A stretch of DNA of 64,000 nucleotides from Fundidesulfovibrio soli (lineage in GTDB: Bacteria; Desulfobacterota; Desulfovibrionia; Desulfovibrionales; Desulfovibrionaceae): the NCBI RefSeq assembly GCF_022808695.1, contig NZ_JAKZKW010000010.1, positions 60,480 through 124,479 on the forward strand, written 5' to 3'. The notes beneath the pieces are model-generated. The model searched no databases and was not told the origin of the DNA. It saw only the letters and a program-made list of their open reading frames with translations. The number at the start of each line of letters is the position of its first letter. Position 1 is the stretch's first letter. A program made the translations under genes and the position numbers. Below, piece by piece: positions 9,401 to 17,200 of the stretch.

Positions 9401-9529
9401 CGCATGGGCCGCGAAGGGCTTCCTTCCGATCTGGCCCAGTCCCTCCTCGGCCAGGGGGGGGCACTCTCGCAATCCGGTTCCGACCTGACCGTAACGTTCC
9501 CATCCACTGGAGACGTCCGACATCCATGA
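6410..9529 (+). CDS. Bifunctional glycosyltransferase: GT8-like domain fused to GT4 domain
   Basis: The 1039-residue protein starts at a GTG preceded by an 'acgagg' ribosome binding site; a TTG at 6347 is rejected. Residues 1-~330 look like a nucleotide-diphospho-sugar transferase ('TICCANYLPRAAVLLESV', metal-binding 'YLDPDI' near 108-113). Residues ~373-740 form a GT4 domain ('LPNQMWSHKNH' near 564, 'PSLFEGYGLAVAEAQGLGKP' near 647). A perfect Ala-Gly repeat (782-797) then leads into an alpha-helical C-terminal region of about 240 residues without a recognised domain. Two catalytic domains in one chain suggest two successive sugar additions. It ends in an ATGA overlap with the methyltransferase gene. 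Confidence 0.8.
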   Translation: MKTAIFTICCANYLPRAAVLLESVAANGAANGATQGLHLVLAEDPASIPALGADFAPPAGARLMSVDELGLPDARGMAFQYNVTEFNTALKPWAMLRLLDMGYDAVMYLDPDIRFYSSLAPLLAPLERAELLLTPHIAKPCDCDGVFPTVRDCLHAGQFNLGFMALRRSGQTLDFLRWWSGRLREHCLQEPGYAYFVDQLWASQAPSFVDKVEVLRGPGLNVAYWNLFQRELARRGDGWAAGGEPLTFFHFSGFDPARPQRLSRYSAKGSPVVPGAPLAELLEGYALALAEAGERYPFAGQPYSFGTYKDGEPVTQEDRRRYLALPRSARERAGDPFEGRWRWPEAPVATGRPSLVLTPSPSSGLCLETGAPPVRLAFLLMGGEGWFAGLVHIRNLVRALKLAEPEAQAHILALPGPGPLERARLEAYLDAPLVPCASPGEVRAALARGGYDTLFAPERPFLHGELPVPWLAFLHDFQHFRLPEHFPAQEAAARRASFERAALLADGLAVSGRDALADCAAFLPGEAFKAHVLPPAPWPGPEVQALEEAPWRTALRLGLPRRYLLLPNQMWSHKNHLTALEALARCPEQDMALVLTGAPLDGRAPGHARLLRERMAPLEREGRVFAAGLLPPEDALQLMRGARAVVLPSLFEGYGLAVAEAQGLGKPLLLSNIAAHREHGAPSARYFEPTDAQALSELMREAWAGPCPNFDPGSAGAGPDHDLAREREALAQARERAMGAGEALLRAVAACKSASAARVRPSVSDLAARGLHTDAAVALARAGAGAGAGAGAGAGAGGDKALAQARLAGLAASVRHSFLMGEEEAGRILGRALIKQGPDGDAERFYWAGLEALRQSEPIGSEILERVRAGGQGVGAGLRAWACFKLGETLLGRDEAAARGLFREALAHDPGLAKARLALLPHGHLPLLAVNLPGPGPEWVRADFDLLDEPLWAYYLGPSGKAGGLLLALPEGLPPHKARELAVLLATWLAPGASARLRMGREGLPSDLAQSLLGQGGALSQSGSDLTVTFPSTGDVRHP
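8753..8800 (+). repeat. In-frame 12-bp tandem repeat (4 copies)
   Basis: Four copies of GCCGGAGCTGGG, the last differing in its final base, encode (Ala-Gly-Ala-Gly)x4 between the GT4 domain and the C-terminal region. The unit length keeps the frame whatever the copy number, so it can act as a variable-length linker. Confidence 0.95.
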
Positions 9530-10263
9530 ACGACTACGAACGCCAGAAATACCTCGACGCCATCACCGAGCTGTACGCGCTGTACCGGCGCACGGTCTTC
9601 CCGTCCCTGCCCGGCATCGGCAATCGCGCCCCCCTGATGACCGATCTGCTGGGCACCAGCCTGGGCGAGGCCGTCTACCTTCTGGACACCCTGCTCCGCT
9701 GCCTGCCGCTGCCGGGCGACGTCTGCGAGTTCGGCATCTGCCAGGGGGCCACCTCCGCCTTCATGGCCAACGAGATCATGGACACGGGCAAGTCTCTCTG
9801 GCTCTACGACTCCTTCCAGGGCCTGCCCAAGCCGGGCGAAAAGGACGAGCTGCTCGACGACATCTTCGGCCTGGGCCACATCGGGAAATACCACGGCACC
9901 ATGCGCTGCGGGCGGGAGGTGGTGGAGGGCAGGCTCGAGCGCCTGGGCTTCCCGGCGGAGCGCACCCGCATCGTGCCCGGTTTCCTGGAGGAGACGCTCA
10001 CCCCCGATGCCTTGCCCCACCAAGTGTGCTTCGCCTACCTGGACATGGACTTCCACGAGCCCACGCTGCTCGCGCTGCGGGCCCTGCACGGGCGCGTGCC
10101 CGAGGGCGGCGTGCTCATGGTGGACGACTACGGGTTCTTCTCCTCCGGGGTGAAGACGGCGGTGCACGAATTCCTGGACGAACACCCCGGCGAGTACGAA
10201 TTGACCCTGCCCCTGGCCCTCTCCGGCAAGTTCTGCTTCCTCTGGAAGGGGAGCCCGGCGTGA
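9526..10263 (+). CDS. TylF/MycF-type O-methyltransferase
   Basis: The 245-residue protein matches the macrocin O-methyltransferase family. It shows 'VCEFGICQGATSAFMA' (SAM-binding), 'LWLYDSFQGLPKP', 'FAYLDMDFHEPTLLAL' and 'GGVLMVDDYGFF', with the acidic residues that bind the catalytic metal. Members of the family methylate sugar hydroxyls and are frequent in surface-polysaccharide loci. The start overlaps the preceding gene (ATGA) and the stop overlaps the next start (GTGA), so it is embedded in a coupled operon. Confidence 0.88.
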   Translation: MNDYERQKYLDAITELYALYRRTVFPSLPGIGNRAPLMTDLLGTSLGEAVYLLDTLLRCLPLPGDVCEFGICQGATSAFMANEIMDTGKSLWLYDSFQGLPKPGEKDELLDDIFGLGHIGKYHGTMRCGREVVEGRLERLGFPAERTRIVPGFLEETLTPDALPHQVCFAYLDMDFHEPTLLALRALHGRVPEGGVLMVDDYGFFSSGVKTAVHEFLDEHPGEYELTLPLALSGKFCFLWKGSPA

Positions 10264-10931
10264 CCTCCGGCCTGCTGGCCATAGTCCCCGCGCGCGGAGG
10301 CTCCAAGGGCCTGCCCCGCAAGAACCTGCTGGACCTGGGCGGCAAGCCGCTGCTGGCGCATTCCATCGCCGCCGCCCTGGCCACGCCCGGCATCGAGCGG
10401 GTGGTGGTCTCCACCGAGGATGAGGAGATCGCCAGCGCGGCCAAAGAGTGGGGGGCCGAAGTGCCCTTCATGCGCCCTGCCGGGCTGGCGCGGGACGAAT
10501 CACTGCTCAGCGAGGCCGTGGAGCACGCTTTGGAAGCTCTGGCCGGGCAGGGGTACCGTCCCCGGGCCTACTGCCTGCTGCCGCCTTCGCACCCATTTAG
10601 ACACTTGGAGATGATGGAGGAACTGGCCGCCCGCGCCCTGGAGGGTTTCGCCACGGTGGGCACGGTGCGGCGCATGGCGCCCCGGATCTATTTCGAGCCG
10701 GACGGCTCGCGCTACGCCCCGCCCGAGTTGGAGCAGGGGCCGTACTTCCGGCCGTACGGGCTGTTCACGGCGGCCAGCCTCGTCCCGGCCAGCCGCCACT
10801 TCACCCGCGAAATCTCGGACCCCGCCGGACTGGTGGACATCGACCACGCGGAAGACCTGCTGCGCGCCAGGCGCATCCTGGCCGCCAACCTGTTCGACGA
10901 GCGAAAGGGGTACCTGGGATGCTGCTGGTAG
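10260..10931 (+). CDS. CMP-sialic-acid-type cytidylyltransferase (NeuA family)
   Basis: The 223-residue protein has the NeuA nucleotide-binding signature 'AIVPARGGSKGLPRKN' near residues 7-22 and 'VSTEDEEIA' further on. It ends with the family's 'DIDHAEDLLRARRIL'. These enzymes join CTP to a 2-keto-3-deoxy acidic sugar (sialic, pseudaminic, legionaminic or KDO-like) to form the CMP-activated donor. The GTG at 10260 overlaps the upstream stop. No NeuB-type synthase is visible in the window, so the sugar activated here must come from elsewhere or from a different route. The precise sugar is not determinable from sequence. Confidence 0.88.
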   Translation: MTSGLLAIVPARGGSKGLPRKNLLDLGGKPLLAHSIAAALATPGIERVVVSTEDEEIASAAKEWGAEVPFMRPAGLARDESLLSEAVEHALEALAGQGYRPRAYCLLPPSHPFRHLEMMEELAARALEGFATVGTVRRMAPRIYFEPDGSRYAPPELEQGPYFRPYGLFTAASLVPASRHFTREISDPAGLVDIDHAEDLLRARRILAANLFDERKGYLGCCW

Positions 10932-12058
10932 CGCCGGTCGTCTTCACCTGCGCCGAGGAGGCCGAAGCCTGGAGCGGGGAGGCCGGGAGGCTGGCCCTTG
11001 GGCGCTGGTTCGCCGGGCTTGGCGCGGGCGTGGTGGCCTGCGCGGATTCCTGGGTGGGCGAACTGGCCCGGGAACACGGCCTTGAGGTACTGGATATCGC
11101 GGGGGCGGACCCCAGCTCCGATGGCGACGCGCCCCCCGGCTGGGGCGCGGCCCTGGCCGGCCTGCGCGCCCCGGGGGGGAATTTCGAGGACGGAGCCGCC
11201 GTGGCGGACTTCCGCTATCCGCACATTCCACACGGGCTGCTCGCTCAGGCCCGGCAGCGCCTGGAGCGTGGAGCGCGGGACGTTCTGTCCACGGTGCGCC
11301 CCTGCCGGGATCACCCCTGCCAGTTCCAGAGCCACGACGACGTGCTGGACGCCGGCATCCTGGCCCTGTTCGATCCCAATGCCACGCGCCTGGAAGGCCC
11401 CGCGCCGTGCTACACATGCCTGCCAGTGCCCGCGCACGGGGGCGGCGCATTCGTCGCCTCCGGCACGCTGGACCCGGCCTGGCTGGCGGGGGTCGTCCCG
11501 CCCGCAACCGGGGCGGCGCTGGCTGGCGTATCCTCCACGGGGGGGGAGGGGCATCCGCGCCTTTGCCTCTGGCGCATGGAGGACGGGGGCCTGCTGGCCA
11601 TCCCTCACGGTTTCACCTGCGGGCCGGACGCCCGGGCCTCGTTCCTGCCGGTGGGGGAGGGCGGGCCGACCGGCAATGCCCTGGAACCTCCTCCCGAAGC
11701 GGACGGCTGGCGGCTGCCCGCCGACAGGCTGCCTGAAGGCCTGCGCGGCTTCACCTACGCCGTGACCGGACACTCGCCCGGCCCCGCGCATGACATGCTC
11801 ACGTGGCTTGAGCCTTCGGACGGACGCTGGCACTTCGACCACCTGCGGCAGGTCATGGTGGACGGCCGCACGGGCGCGTCCATCACCGGCAGGCAGAGCT
11901 TCCCGGAGCTCTACGAGCTGTGCCGGGCGCTGCGCGTGGCCCGGCCCGGCGCGGTGGACCGGCTGGCCCGGTTGGGGGCGCTCACGGGCTGCGAACTCCT
12001 GGTGCTTGAGTGGCGGGAGGCGCGGCGGGTGCGCTGCGCCCTGGACCTGGAAGCCTAG
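10919..12058 (+). CDS. Protein of unknown function coupled to the CMP-sugar synthetase
   Basis: The 379-residue protein begins within the last 13 bases of the cytidylyltransferase gene. I recognise no catalytic motif. The segment 'VLSTVRPCRDHPCQFQ' near residues 122-137 faintly resembles the 'S...EDHP' stretch of cytidylyltransferases. Later parts ('GRQSFPELYELCRALR', 'LLVLEWREARRVR') are featureless. It has no signal peptide and no membrane helix. The overlap suggests its product works with the cytidylyltransferase or its CMP-sugar, perhaps as a degenerate partner domain. Confidence 0.7.
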   Translation: MLLVAPVVFTCAEEAEAWSGEAGRLALGRWFAGLGAGVVACADSWVGELAREHGLEVLDIAGADPSSDGDAPPGWGAALAGLRAPGGNFEDGAAVADFRYPHIPHGLLAQARQRLERGARDVLSTVRPCRDHPCQFQSHDDVLDAGILALFDPNATRLEGPAPCYTCLPVPAHGGGAFVASGTLDPAWLAGVVPPATGAALAGVSSTGGEGHPRLCLWRMEDGGLLAIPHGFTCGPDARASFLPVGEGGPTGNALEPPPEADGWRLPADRLPEGLRGFTYAVTGHSPGPAHDMLTWLEPSDGRWHFDHLRQVMVDGRTGASITGRQSFPELYELCRALRVARPGAVDRLARLGALTGCELLVLEWREARRVRCALDLEA

Positions 12059-12301
12059 CGCCAGGTGGACTCAGGGCGGCTCAGGAGGTGTCAGCCTGAA
12101 ATTGTTTATCAGGTGAATGGTTGTTGTGCTGTTGAACGAGATGTTCGGCCGAAATTTGCGCTCCCGAGAGATTCTTTTTGACGTTTCCGGCCAAATATTG
12201 TTCGGTGTGTTATCGGTTGCCGTAAAACACGGCATATTCCTTGCTCGCCGTACTGTCGACCGGAAAAATCAGCCGGTGATCCGCACCCCGGTGATCCCAC
12301 T
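12059..12301. other. Intergenic gap, lower GC than flanks, no gene seen
   Basis: This 243-base gap is the only break in the rightward glycan unit before 26,394. It is visibly more AT-rich than its surroundings. It includes a 10-bp palindrome TTCGGCCGAA (12144-12153) and TTGACG (12178-12183), but no -10 box sits at a usable distance. A promoter for the downstream genes is likely here but cannot be placed. Confidence 0.4.
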
Positions 12302-14116
12302 ATGGAAACCATGCACGCCAGCGCCACGTCCAGCCCTGCTTCGGCACGCGCCACGAGCCGTGAGGCCCGGGGCCTGGATTGCTCCCTGGCCCTGGCTGCC
12401 AGCGCCCTGGGGGCCGGCCGGGCCGGGGGGGAGGCGCCGCTGCGCAGGCTGCACGCCGCGCTGGCGCAACGGGCCGAACAGGCCGACCACGCCCGGCTGC
12501 TCGCGGGGCTGCTCCTGCTCGACGCCGGGCTGACGGATCAGGCCGGGGACGTGTTCGACGAACTGCTGCGCACCCCGCGCGCCCAGGCGGCCGTCATCGC
12601 CCAGCTGCGGCCCCGGCTGGAGGCATTGTTGCGCGTCCCCTGTGCGAACTTCTCCCCGTCCCTGCGCGCCCTGCTGGCCCAGCTCTGCTTCCAGGCCGGG
12701 CGGCCCGGCGCGGCCAGAGCCTGCCTGGAGGGCATGACCCCGTCCCACTGGCGGCGGGCGGGCCTGGGCGCGCCCCTGGCGGAGCTCTGCCAGAGCCTTG
12801 TTGCCCACGGCTGCCTGGCCGAGGGGGCGGCACTGCTCAAAGGCCTCTCGGGCCGCGATCTGGCTGCCGCCACGCCCCAACTGCGCCTACTCCTGGGCGA
12901 ACTGGCCTGGGAGCTGGGGGCCAGGACCAGGACCAGGGCCAGGGCCAGTGCGAGGCTCCATTTTTCGGGTGCGGCCGGGCCGGGCGTTGAGTCCGACCCC
13001 TTCGCCCTGTCGCGGGTGGTCTGCGGTCTCATGGCCTGCTCCCGGCCCGGCCTGGCCGAAGCCGTGACAGAGCGCGCCCGGGCCGCGCTGCCAGATATTT
13101 CGCCCAGGACGCTTCCCATGGCCCTCTCCCTGGCCGAGGCCCTGGCCTTCGCCGGGCGCGCAAGAGAAGCCAGGGGAGTGCTGGCCGGGCTGGACATGGC
13201 CTGGCTGGCCGGGAGCGGCCCCAGGGGCGGCGGCCTGACGCACTGGGCCGCCACGGTCTGCCTGCGCGCCCAGGATTGGGCCATGGCCGGGGCCATCTGC
13301 CGGGCCTACGTGCTTCCCAAGGCCGCCCTGGGCCACGCGGACCTGAACCTGCTCTGGAACGTGGCGGCGCTGGAGGGCCAACGGGAGGACTTCCTGGATG
13401 CGGTCCGGGACCGGGCCGACAGGCAGGCCCTGGGGCCGGACCTCGCGGCCTTCTGGGAGGCCGAGGCCCTGGCCCTGCTTGGCCGCTTCGACGAGGCCCT
13501 GGAGCCCCTTCGCCGGGCGGAGCGGGGAGGGCTTATTCTGCTCGGCCGGGTGCCCCTGCTTCTGGGCACGGCCCTGGCCTGTTCGGGTCAGGCCGAGCTT
13601 GGGGCCGATGCCCTGCTTGCGGCCCAGGCCGCCCACTTCACCAACAACCTGCGTGTGGCCTGGGGCTGGGCCGCCGGGCTGGAGGCGGCCCTGGCGCTCC
13701 TGCACCTGGGCCGGGCCGACAACGCCCGCCAGGCCCTGGCCGCCGCCGTGCGGGCCTATCCCGGGCCGGGCAACCCCTGCCGGGCCCTGCTGCGCCATCT
13801 TTCGCCCGGGCCACTGCCCGCCGGTTTCTCCCGCCGCTGCCTGGCCGGGGCCGAGGCCTGTCCCAGCGCCATGAACGCGGGCCACCTGGGCCGGGCCTGG
13901 CATCTGCTGCTGGCCGCCCTGTCGCACCGGAGTTCCAATCCATCCCCGGCGGCGGGCCTGTTACGAGCCTGTCCGGGCCTGATTTTCCCCGATGGGGGCG
14001 AGGCCGCGCAGCTTCCCGCGCCCGAGGCCGTCGCCCGGGCCTTCTACCCCTACGATCCCGCCGGTTCGCCCCGCCTGGCCGTGCTGGAATCCCTCGCCGC
14101 CGGGGAGCGGTTCTAG
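12302..14116 (+). CDS. Large helical repeat (TPR-like) protein of unknown function
   Basis: The 604-residue protein is rich in Ala, Leu, Arg and Gly and is built of repeated helix pairs such as 'HARLLAGLLLLDAGLTDQAGDVF', 'SLAEALAFAGRAREARGVL' and 'AEALALLGRFDEALEPLRRAE', which look like divergent TPR units. No catalytic motif is evident. The ATG at 12302 is close to the end of the intergenic gap and lacks a clear Shine-Dalgarno sequence. The stop lies two bases before the ATG of asnB. Proteins of this kind in glycan loci are usually scaffolds; no specific role can be assigned. Confidence 0.65.
   Translation: METMHASATSSPASARATSREARGLDCSLALAASALGAGRAGGEAPLRRLHAALAQRAEQADHARLLAGLLLLDAGLTDQAGDVFDELLRTPRAQAAVIAQLRPRLEALLRVPCANFSPSLRALLAQLCFQAGRPGAARACLEGMTPSHWRRAGLGAPLAELCQSLVAHGCLAEGAALLKGLSGRDLAAATPQLRLLLGELAWELGARTRTRARASARLHFSGAAGPGVESDPFALSRVVCGLMACSRPGLAEAVTERARAALPDISPRTLPMALSLAEALAFAGRAREARGVLAGLDMAWLAGSGPRGGGLTHWAATVCLRAQDWAMAGAICRAYVLPKAALGHADLNLLWNVAALEGQREDFLDAVRDRADRQALGPDLAAFWEAEALALLGRFDEALEPLRRAERGGLILLGRVPLLLGTALACSGQAELGADALLAAQAAHFTNNLRVAWGWAAGLEAALALLHLGRADNARQALAAAVRAYPGPGNPCRALLRHLSPGPLPAGFSRRCLAGAEACPSAMNAGHLGRAWHLLLAALSHRSSNPSPAAGLLRACPGLIFPDGGEAAQLPAPEAVARAFYPYDPAGSPRLAVLESLAAGERF
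12921..12950 (+). repeat. In-frame 6-bp repeat tract (5 units)
   Basis: The units are CCAGGA, CCAGGA, CCAGGG, CCAGGG and CCAGTG, encoding a Thr/Ala-Arg alternation in the TPR-like protein. This is a short low-complexity linker. Confidence 0.85.
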
Positions 14117-14118
14117 CC

Positions 14119-16011
14119 ATGTGCGGCGTCTGCGGCATCCTCTGCGACAATGGCTCGCGGCCCGACCTCGCGGCCCTGGAGTCCATGACCCTGGCCCTGG
14201 CCCACCGAGGCCCGGACGGCCAGGGCCTGCACGCGGACGGCCCCTGCGGCCTGGGCCACCGCCGCCTGGCCATCCTGGACGTGAGCGAGGCCGGGGCCCA
14301 GCCCATGCTCCTGGACTGGGGCCGCTTCGCCCTGGCCTACAACGGGGAGGTCTACAACTTTCGGGAGCTCAGGCGCGAGTTGGAGGCCCTGGGCCGCGCC
14401 TTCCGCAGCAACACGGACACCGAGGTGGTGCTGGCGGCCTACGCGCAGTGGGGGCCCGCCTGCGTGGAGCGCTTGAGCGGCATGTTCGCCCTGGCCCTGT
14501 GGGACTCGCGCGAGCGCACGCTCTTCCTGGCCCGCGACCGCTACGGCATCAAGCCGCTGTACTGGTGCCGGGCGGGCGGGGCGCTGCTCTTCGCCTCCGA
14601 GGTCAAGGGCCTGCTGGCCCACCCGGACGCCCCCCGAGGCGTGGATCTGGAGGGCCTGCGCGAGTACATGACCTTCCAGAACTTCTTCACCGCCCGCACC
14701 CTCTTCGCCGGGGTCTCCATGATGCCCGCCGGAACCTGGTGCCTGCTGCGCCCCGGCGGGCCGGACCCCGAGTTCCGGCGCTACTGGGATTTCGCCTTCG
14801 CCCCGAAAGTGAACGACACCCGCACCCCGCGGGAACTGGAGGAGGAGCTGGCCCACCTGTTCGAGCAGGCCGTGCGCCGCCACCTGGTCAGCGACGTGGA
14901 GGTGGGGGCCTACCTCTCCGGCGGGGTGGACTCCGGCTCCATCTGCGCCGTGGCCTCGCGCCTGGTCCCGGGCATCAAGAGCTTCACCTGCGGGTTCGAC
15001 CTGAGCTCCGCCTCCGGCCTGGAGCTCAACTTCGACGAGCGGGGCAAGGCCGAGCGCCTCTCCTACCTGTTCGGCACCGAGCACTACGAGGCCGTGCTCA
15101 AGGCCGGGGACATGGAGCGCTGCCTGCCCGCCGTGGTGCGCCATCTTGAGGAACCCCGCGTGGGCCAGAGCTACCCCAACCACTACGCGGCCGGGCTGGT
15201 CAGCCGCTTCTGCCGGGTGGTGCTCTCGGGCTCCGGGGGCGACGAACTTTTCGGCGGCTACCCCTGGCGCTACTACCGCGCCGCGGCCAGCAGCTCCTTC
15301 GACGGCTTCGTCGAGGAGTACTACGCCTACTGGCAGCGCCTCATCCCCGACGGGCGCGAGGCCGAAGTGCTGGCCCCGGTGTGGGGGGAGGTGCGCCACA
15401 TGGACATGCGCGAAATCTTCCGTGGGGTGTTCGGGCAGCGCCCCGAGCGCCTGCGCACGCCCGAGGAGTACGTGAACCTCTGCCTCGGCTTCGAGGCCAA
15501 GACATTCCTGCACGGCCTACTCATGGTGGAGGACAAGCTGGCCATGGCCCGTGGCCTTGAGAACCGCGTCCCCTTCCTGGACAACGACCTGGTGGACTTC
15601 GCCACGGCCCTGCCCGTGGGCGTGAAGATCGGCAACCTCCACGAAACCCTTCGCCTGGACGAGAACGAGTTCGCCAAGCCGCGCCAGTATTACCAGCGCA
15701 CCCGCGACGGCAAGATCATCCTGCGCGGGATGCTCTCCCGCTTCGTGCCCGAGGATGTCTGCGTCTGCGAGAAGCAGGGCTTTTCCGGCCCGGACCGCTC
15801 CTGGTTCAGGGGCGACAGCATCGAGTTCGTGCGGAGGAACCTCTACGACCCGGCCGCCCCGGTGTGGTCCCTGCTGGACCGCAAGGCCTGCACCGCCCTG
15901 GTGGACCGCCACCTGGAGGGTCGGGACAACTTCCGGCTGCTGATCTGGTCGCTCTTGTACCTCAACCGCTGGCTGCCGGAGTTCGGCATGTGCGCTGGGG
16001 GCCGGGCGTGA
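14119..16011 (+). CDS. asnB: Asparagine synthetase B-type glutamine amidotransferase (first copy)
   Basis: The 630-residue protein has the full two-domain layout. The N-terminal glutaminase has Cys2 as nucleophile ('MCGVCGIL', 'HRGPDG', 'YNGEVYNF'). The C-terminal synthase has the pyrophosphate loop 'LSGGVDSGS' near residues 273-281 and 'SGGDELFGGY'. It transfers ammonia from glutamine to an AMP-activated carboxylate. Inside a glycan locus, members of this family often amidate a sugar acid rather than make free asparagine. The ATG follows the previous stop by two bases, and its stop overlaps the next GTG. A second AsnB lies at 27781-29616. Confidence 0.9.
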   Translation: MCGVCGILCDNGSRPDLAALESMTLALAHRGPDGQGLHADGPCGLGHRRLAILDVSEAGAQPMLLDWGRFALAYNGEVYNFRELRRELEALGRAFRSNTDTEVVLAAYAQWGPACVERLSGMFALALWDSRERTLFLARDRYGIKPLYWCRAGGALLFASEVKGLLAHPDAPRGVDLEGLREYMTFQNFFTARTLFAGVSMMPAGTWCLLRPGGPDPEFRRYWDFAFAPKVNDTRTPRELEEELAHLFEQAVRRHLVSDVEVGAYLSGGVDSGSICAVASRLVPGIKSFTCGFDLSSASGLELNFDERGKAERLSYLFGTEHYEAVLKAGDMERCLPAVVRHLEEPRVGQSYPNHYAAGLVSRFCRVVLSGSGGDELFGGYPWRYYRAAASSSFDGFVEEYYAYWQRLIPDGREAEVLAPVWGEVRHMDMREIFRGVFGQRPERLRTPEEYVNLCLGFEAKTFLHGLLMVEDKLAMARGLENRVPFLDNDLVDFATALPVGVKIGNLHETLRLDENEFAKPRQYYQRTRDGKIILRGMLSRFVPEDVCVCEKQGFSGPDRSWFRGDSIEFVRRNLYDPAAPVWSLLDRKACTALVDRHLEGRDNFRLLIWSLLYLNRWLPEFGMCAGGRA

Positions 16012-17198
16012 AGTCGCGAGAGGAATACGCGACCATCCGCGCAAAGGAGGCCGCCAACAAGGCCTTCTATGCACGGGAGGACGGCGTGGCCGCCGCCCCG
16101 CACACGGTCTGCCTTTCGGTGAACACCAACTGCTTCATGCGCTGCCGCATGTGCGACATCGGCACGGCCAACGCGGCCAAGGGCGCCCCAGGCGAACCGC
16201 GCCTGTTCTCGGGCCGCTACTCCCGCCCGGGCCGCCAGCGGGAGTTCCCCCTGGAGCGGGTGCTGGAGCTGGTGGACGAGCTGGCCCCCCACGGCCCCAC
16301 CATCAAGACCAATTTCGTGGAGCCCCTGCTCTGGAGCGGCCTGGAGCGCCTGGCCCGGTACGCGAAATCCAGGGGCCTGCAATTCTACACCATCACCAAC
16401 GGCTGGACGCTCGCCCGCCACGCAGGCTGGATCGCCGACACCGGGGTGGACTTGGTGCGCGTCTCCATTGACGGCCCGCCCGAGGTGCACGACCGGCTGC
16501 GCGGCGTGCCAGGCAGCCACGCCCGGGCCGTGGCCGGGCTCAAGGCCCTGGTGGCGGCCAAGAAAACCCTCGGCACCGAGCGGCCCATCCTGGGCGTGTG
16601 CTGCACCGTGAGCGACCACAACTGCCGCCACCTGCTGCCCATGCTGCGCGGCCTGCGCGAGGAGGGCCTGCTTGCGCACTGCTACGTGAACATCAACCAC
16701 CTGCAGTACACCACCGCCTGGGAGGCGGAACAGAGCCGGGAGCAGTCCCCGCTCTTGGCCCACGCCTCCCCGTGCAGCCTGGACGGCGTGGACCTGGCCG
16801 CCATCGACGTCCCGGCCCTGGCGGAGCAGGCGGCGCGGATCGCCCGGGAGTTCCCCGCCGGGGAATACAACGTCTACTTCTCGCCGCGCCTCGAAGCCGG
16901 GGACCTGGCCGCCTATTACGACCCGAAGGCCTGGATGTTTCCCGGCACACCCTGCTATCTCCCCTGGTACGCCGCCCAGCTGGATATGGACGGCAACGTG
17001 GGCGTCTACGGCCACTGCGTGCTCCCCGGGTTCGGCAGCATTCTGGATGCAGGGGAGCGGGGCGGCTGGAGGGGCTTCATGGACGTCTGGAACTCGGAGC
17101 GCGCCCGGGAGGTACGCCTGGCGCTCAAGCGGGCGGGCTCCTTCGCGGCCTGCAACCGCTGCATAGGGACACTTTATCCCCTGAGGGGGAGGGACTGA
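16008..17198 (+). CDS. Radical SAM protein, SPASM-like, coupled to asnB
   Basis: The 396-residue protein starts with a GTG overlapping the asnB stop. The cluster motif is C42-x3-C46-x2-C49 ('CFMRCRMC'), preceded by 'SVNTN' as in SPASM/twitch enzymes. Near the C-terminus, 'TPCYLPWYAAQLDMDGNV', 'GHCVLPGFGSI' and 'CNRCIG' form the scattered cysteines expected of an auxiliary cluster domain. It should make a 5'-deoxyadenosyl radical that abstracts hydrogen from a substrate, probably an intermediate handled by the neighbouring AsnB and aldolase. The actual reaction is not known. Confidence 0.87.
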   Translation: MKSREEYATIRAKEAANKAFYAREDGVAAAPHTVCLSVNTNCFMRCRMCDIGTANAAKGAPGEPRLFSGRYSRPGRQREFPLERVLELVDELAPHGPTIKTNFVEPLLWSGLERLARYAKSRGLQFYTITNGWTLARHAGWIADTGVDLVRVSIDGPPEVHDRLRGVPGSHARAVAGLKALVAAKKTLGTERPILGVCCTVSDHNCRHLLPMLRGLREEGLLAHCYVNINHLQYTTAWEAEQSREQSPLLAHASPCSLDGVDLAAIDVPALAEQAARIAREFPAGEYNVYFSPRLEAGDLAAYYDPKAWMFPGTPCYLPWYAAQLDMDGNVGVYGHCVLPGFGSILDAGERGGWRGFMDVWNSERAREVRLALKRAGSFAACNRCIGTLYPLRGRD

Positions 17199-17200
17199 GC

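Noticed and set aside
12109..12354. Minus-strand frame of 81 codons in the gap before the TPR-like gene
   Set aside because: No ribosome binding site, atypical composition and overlap with the start of a longer gene.
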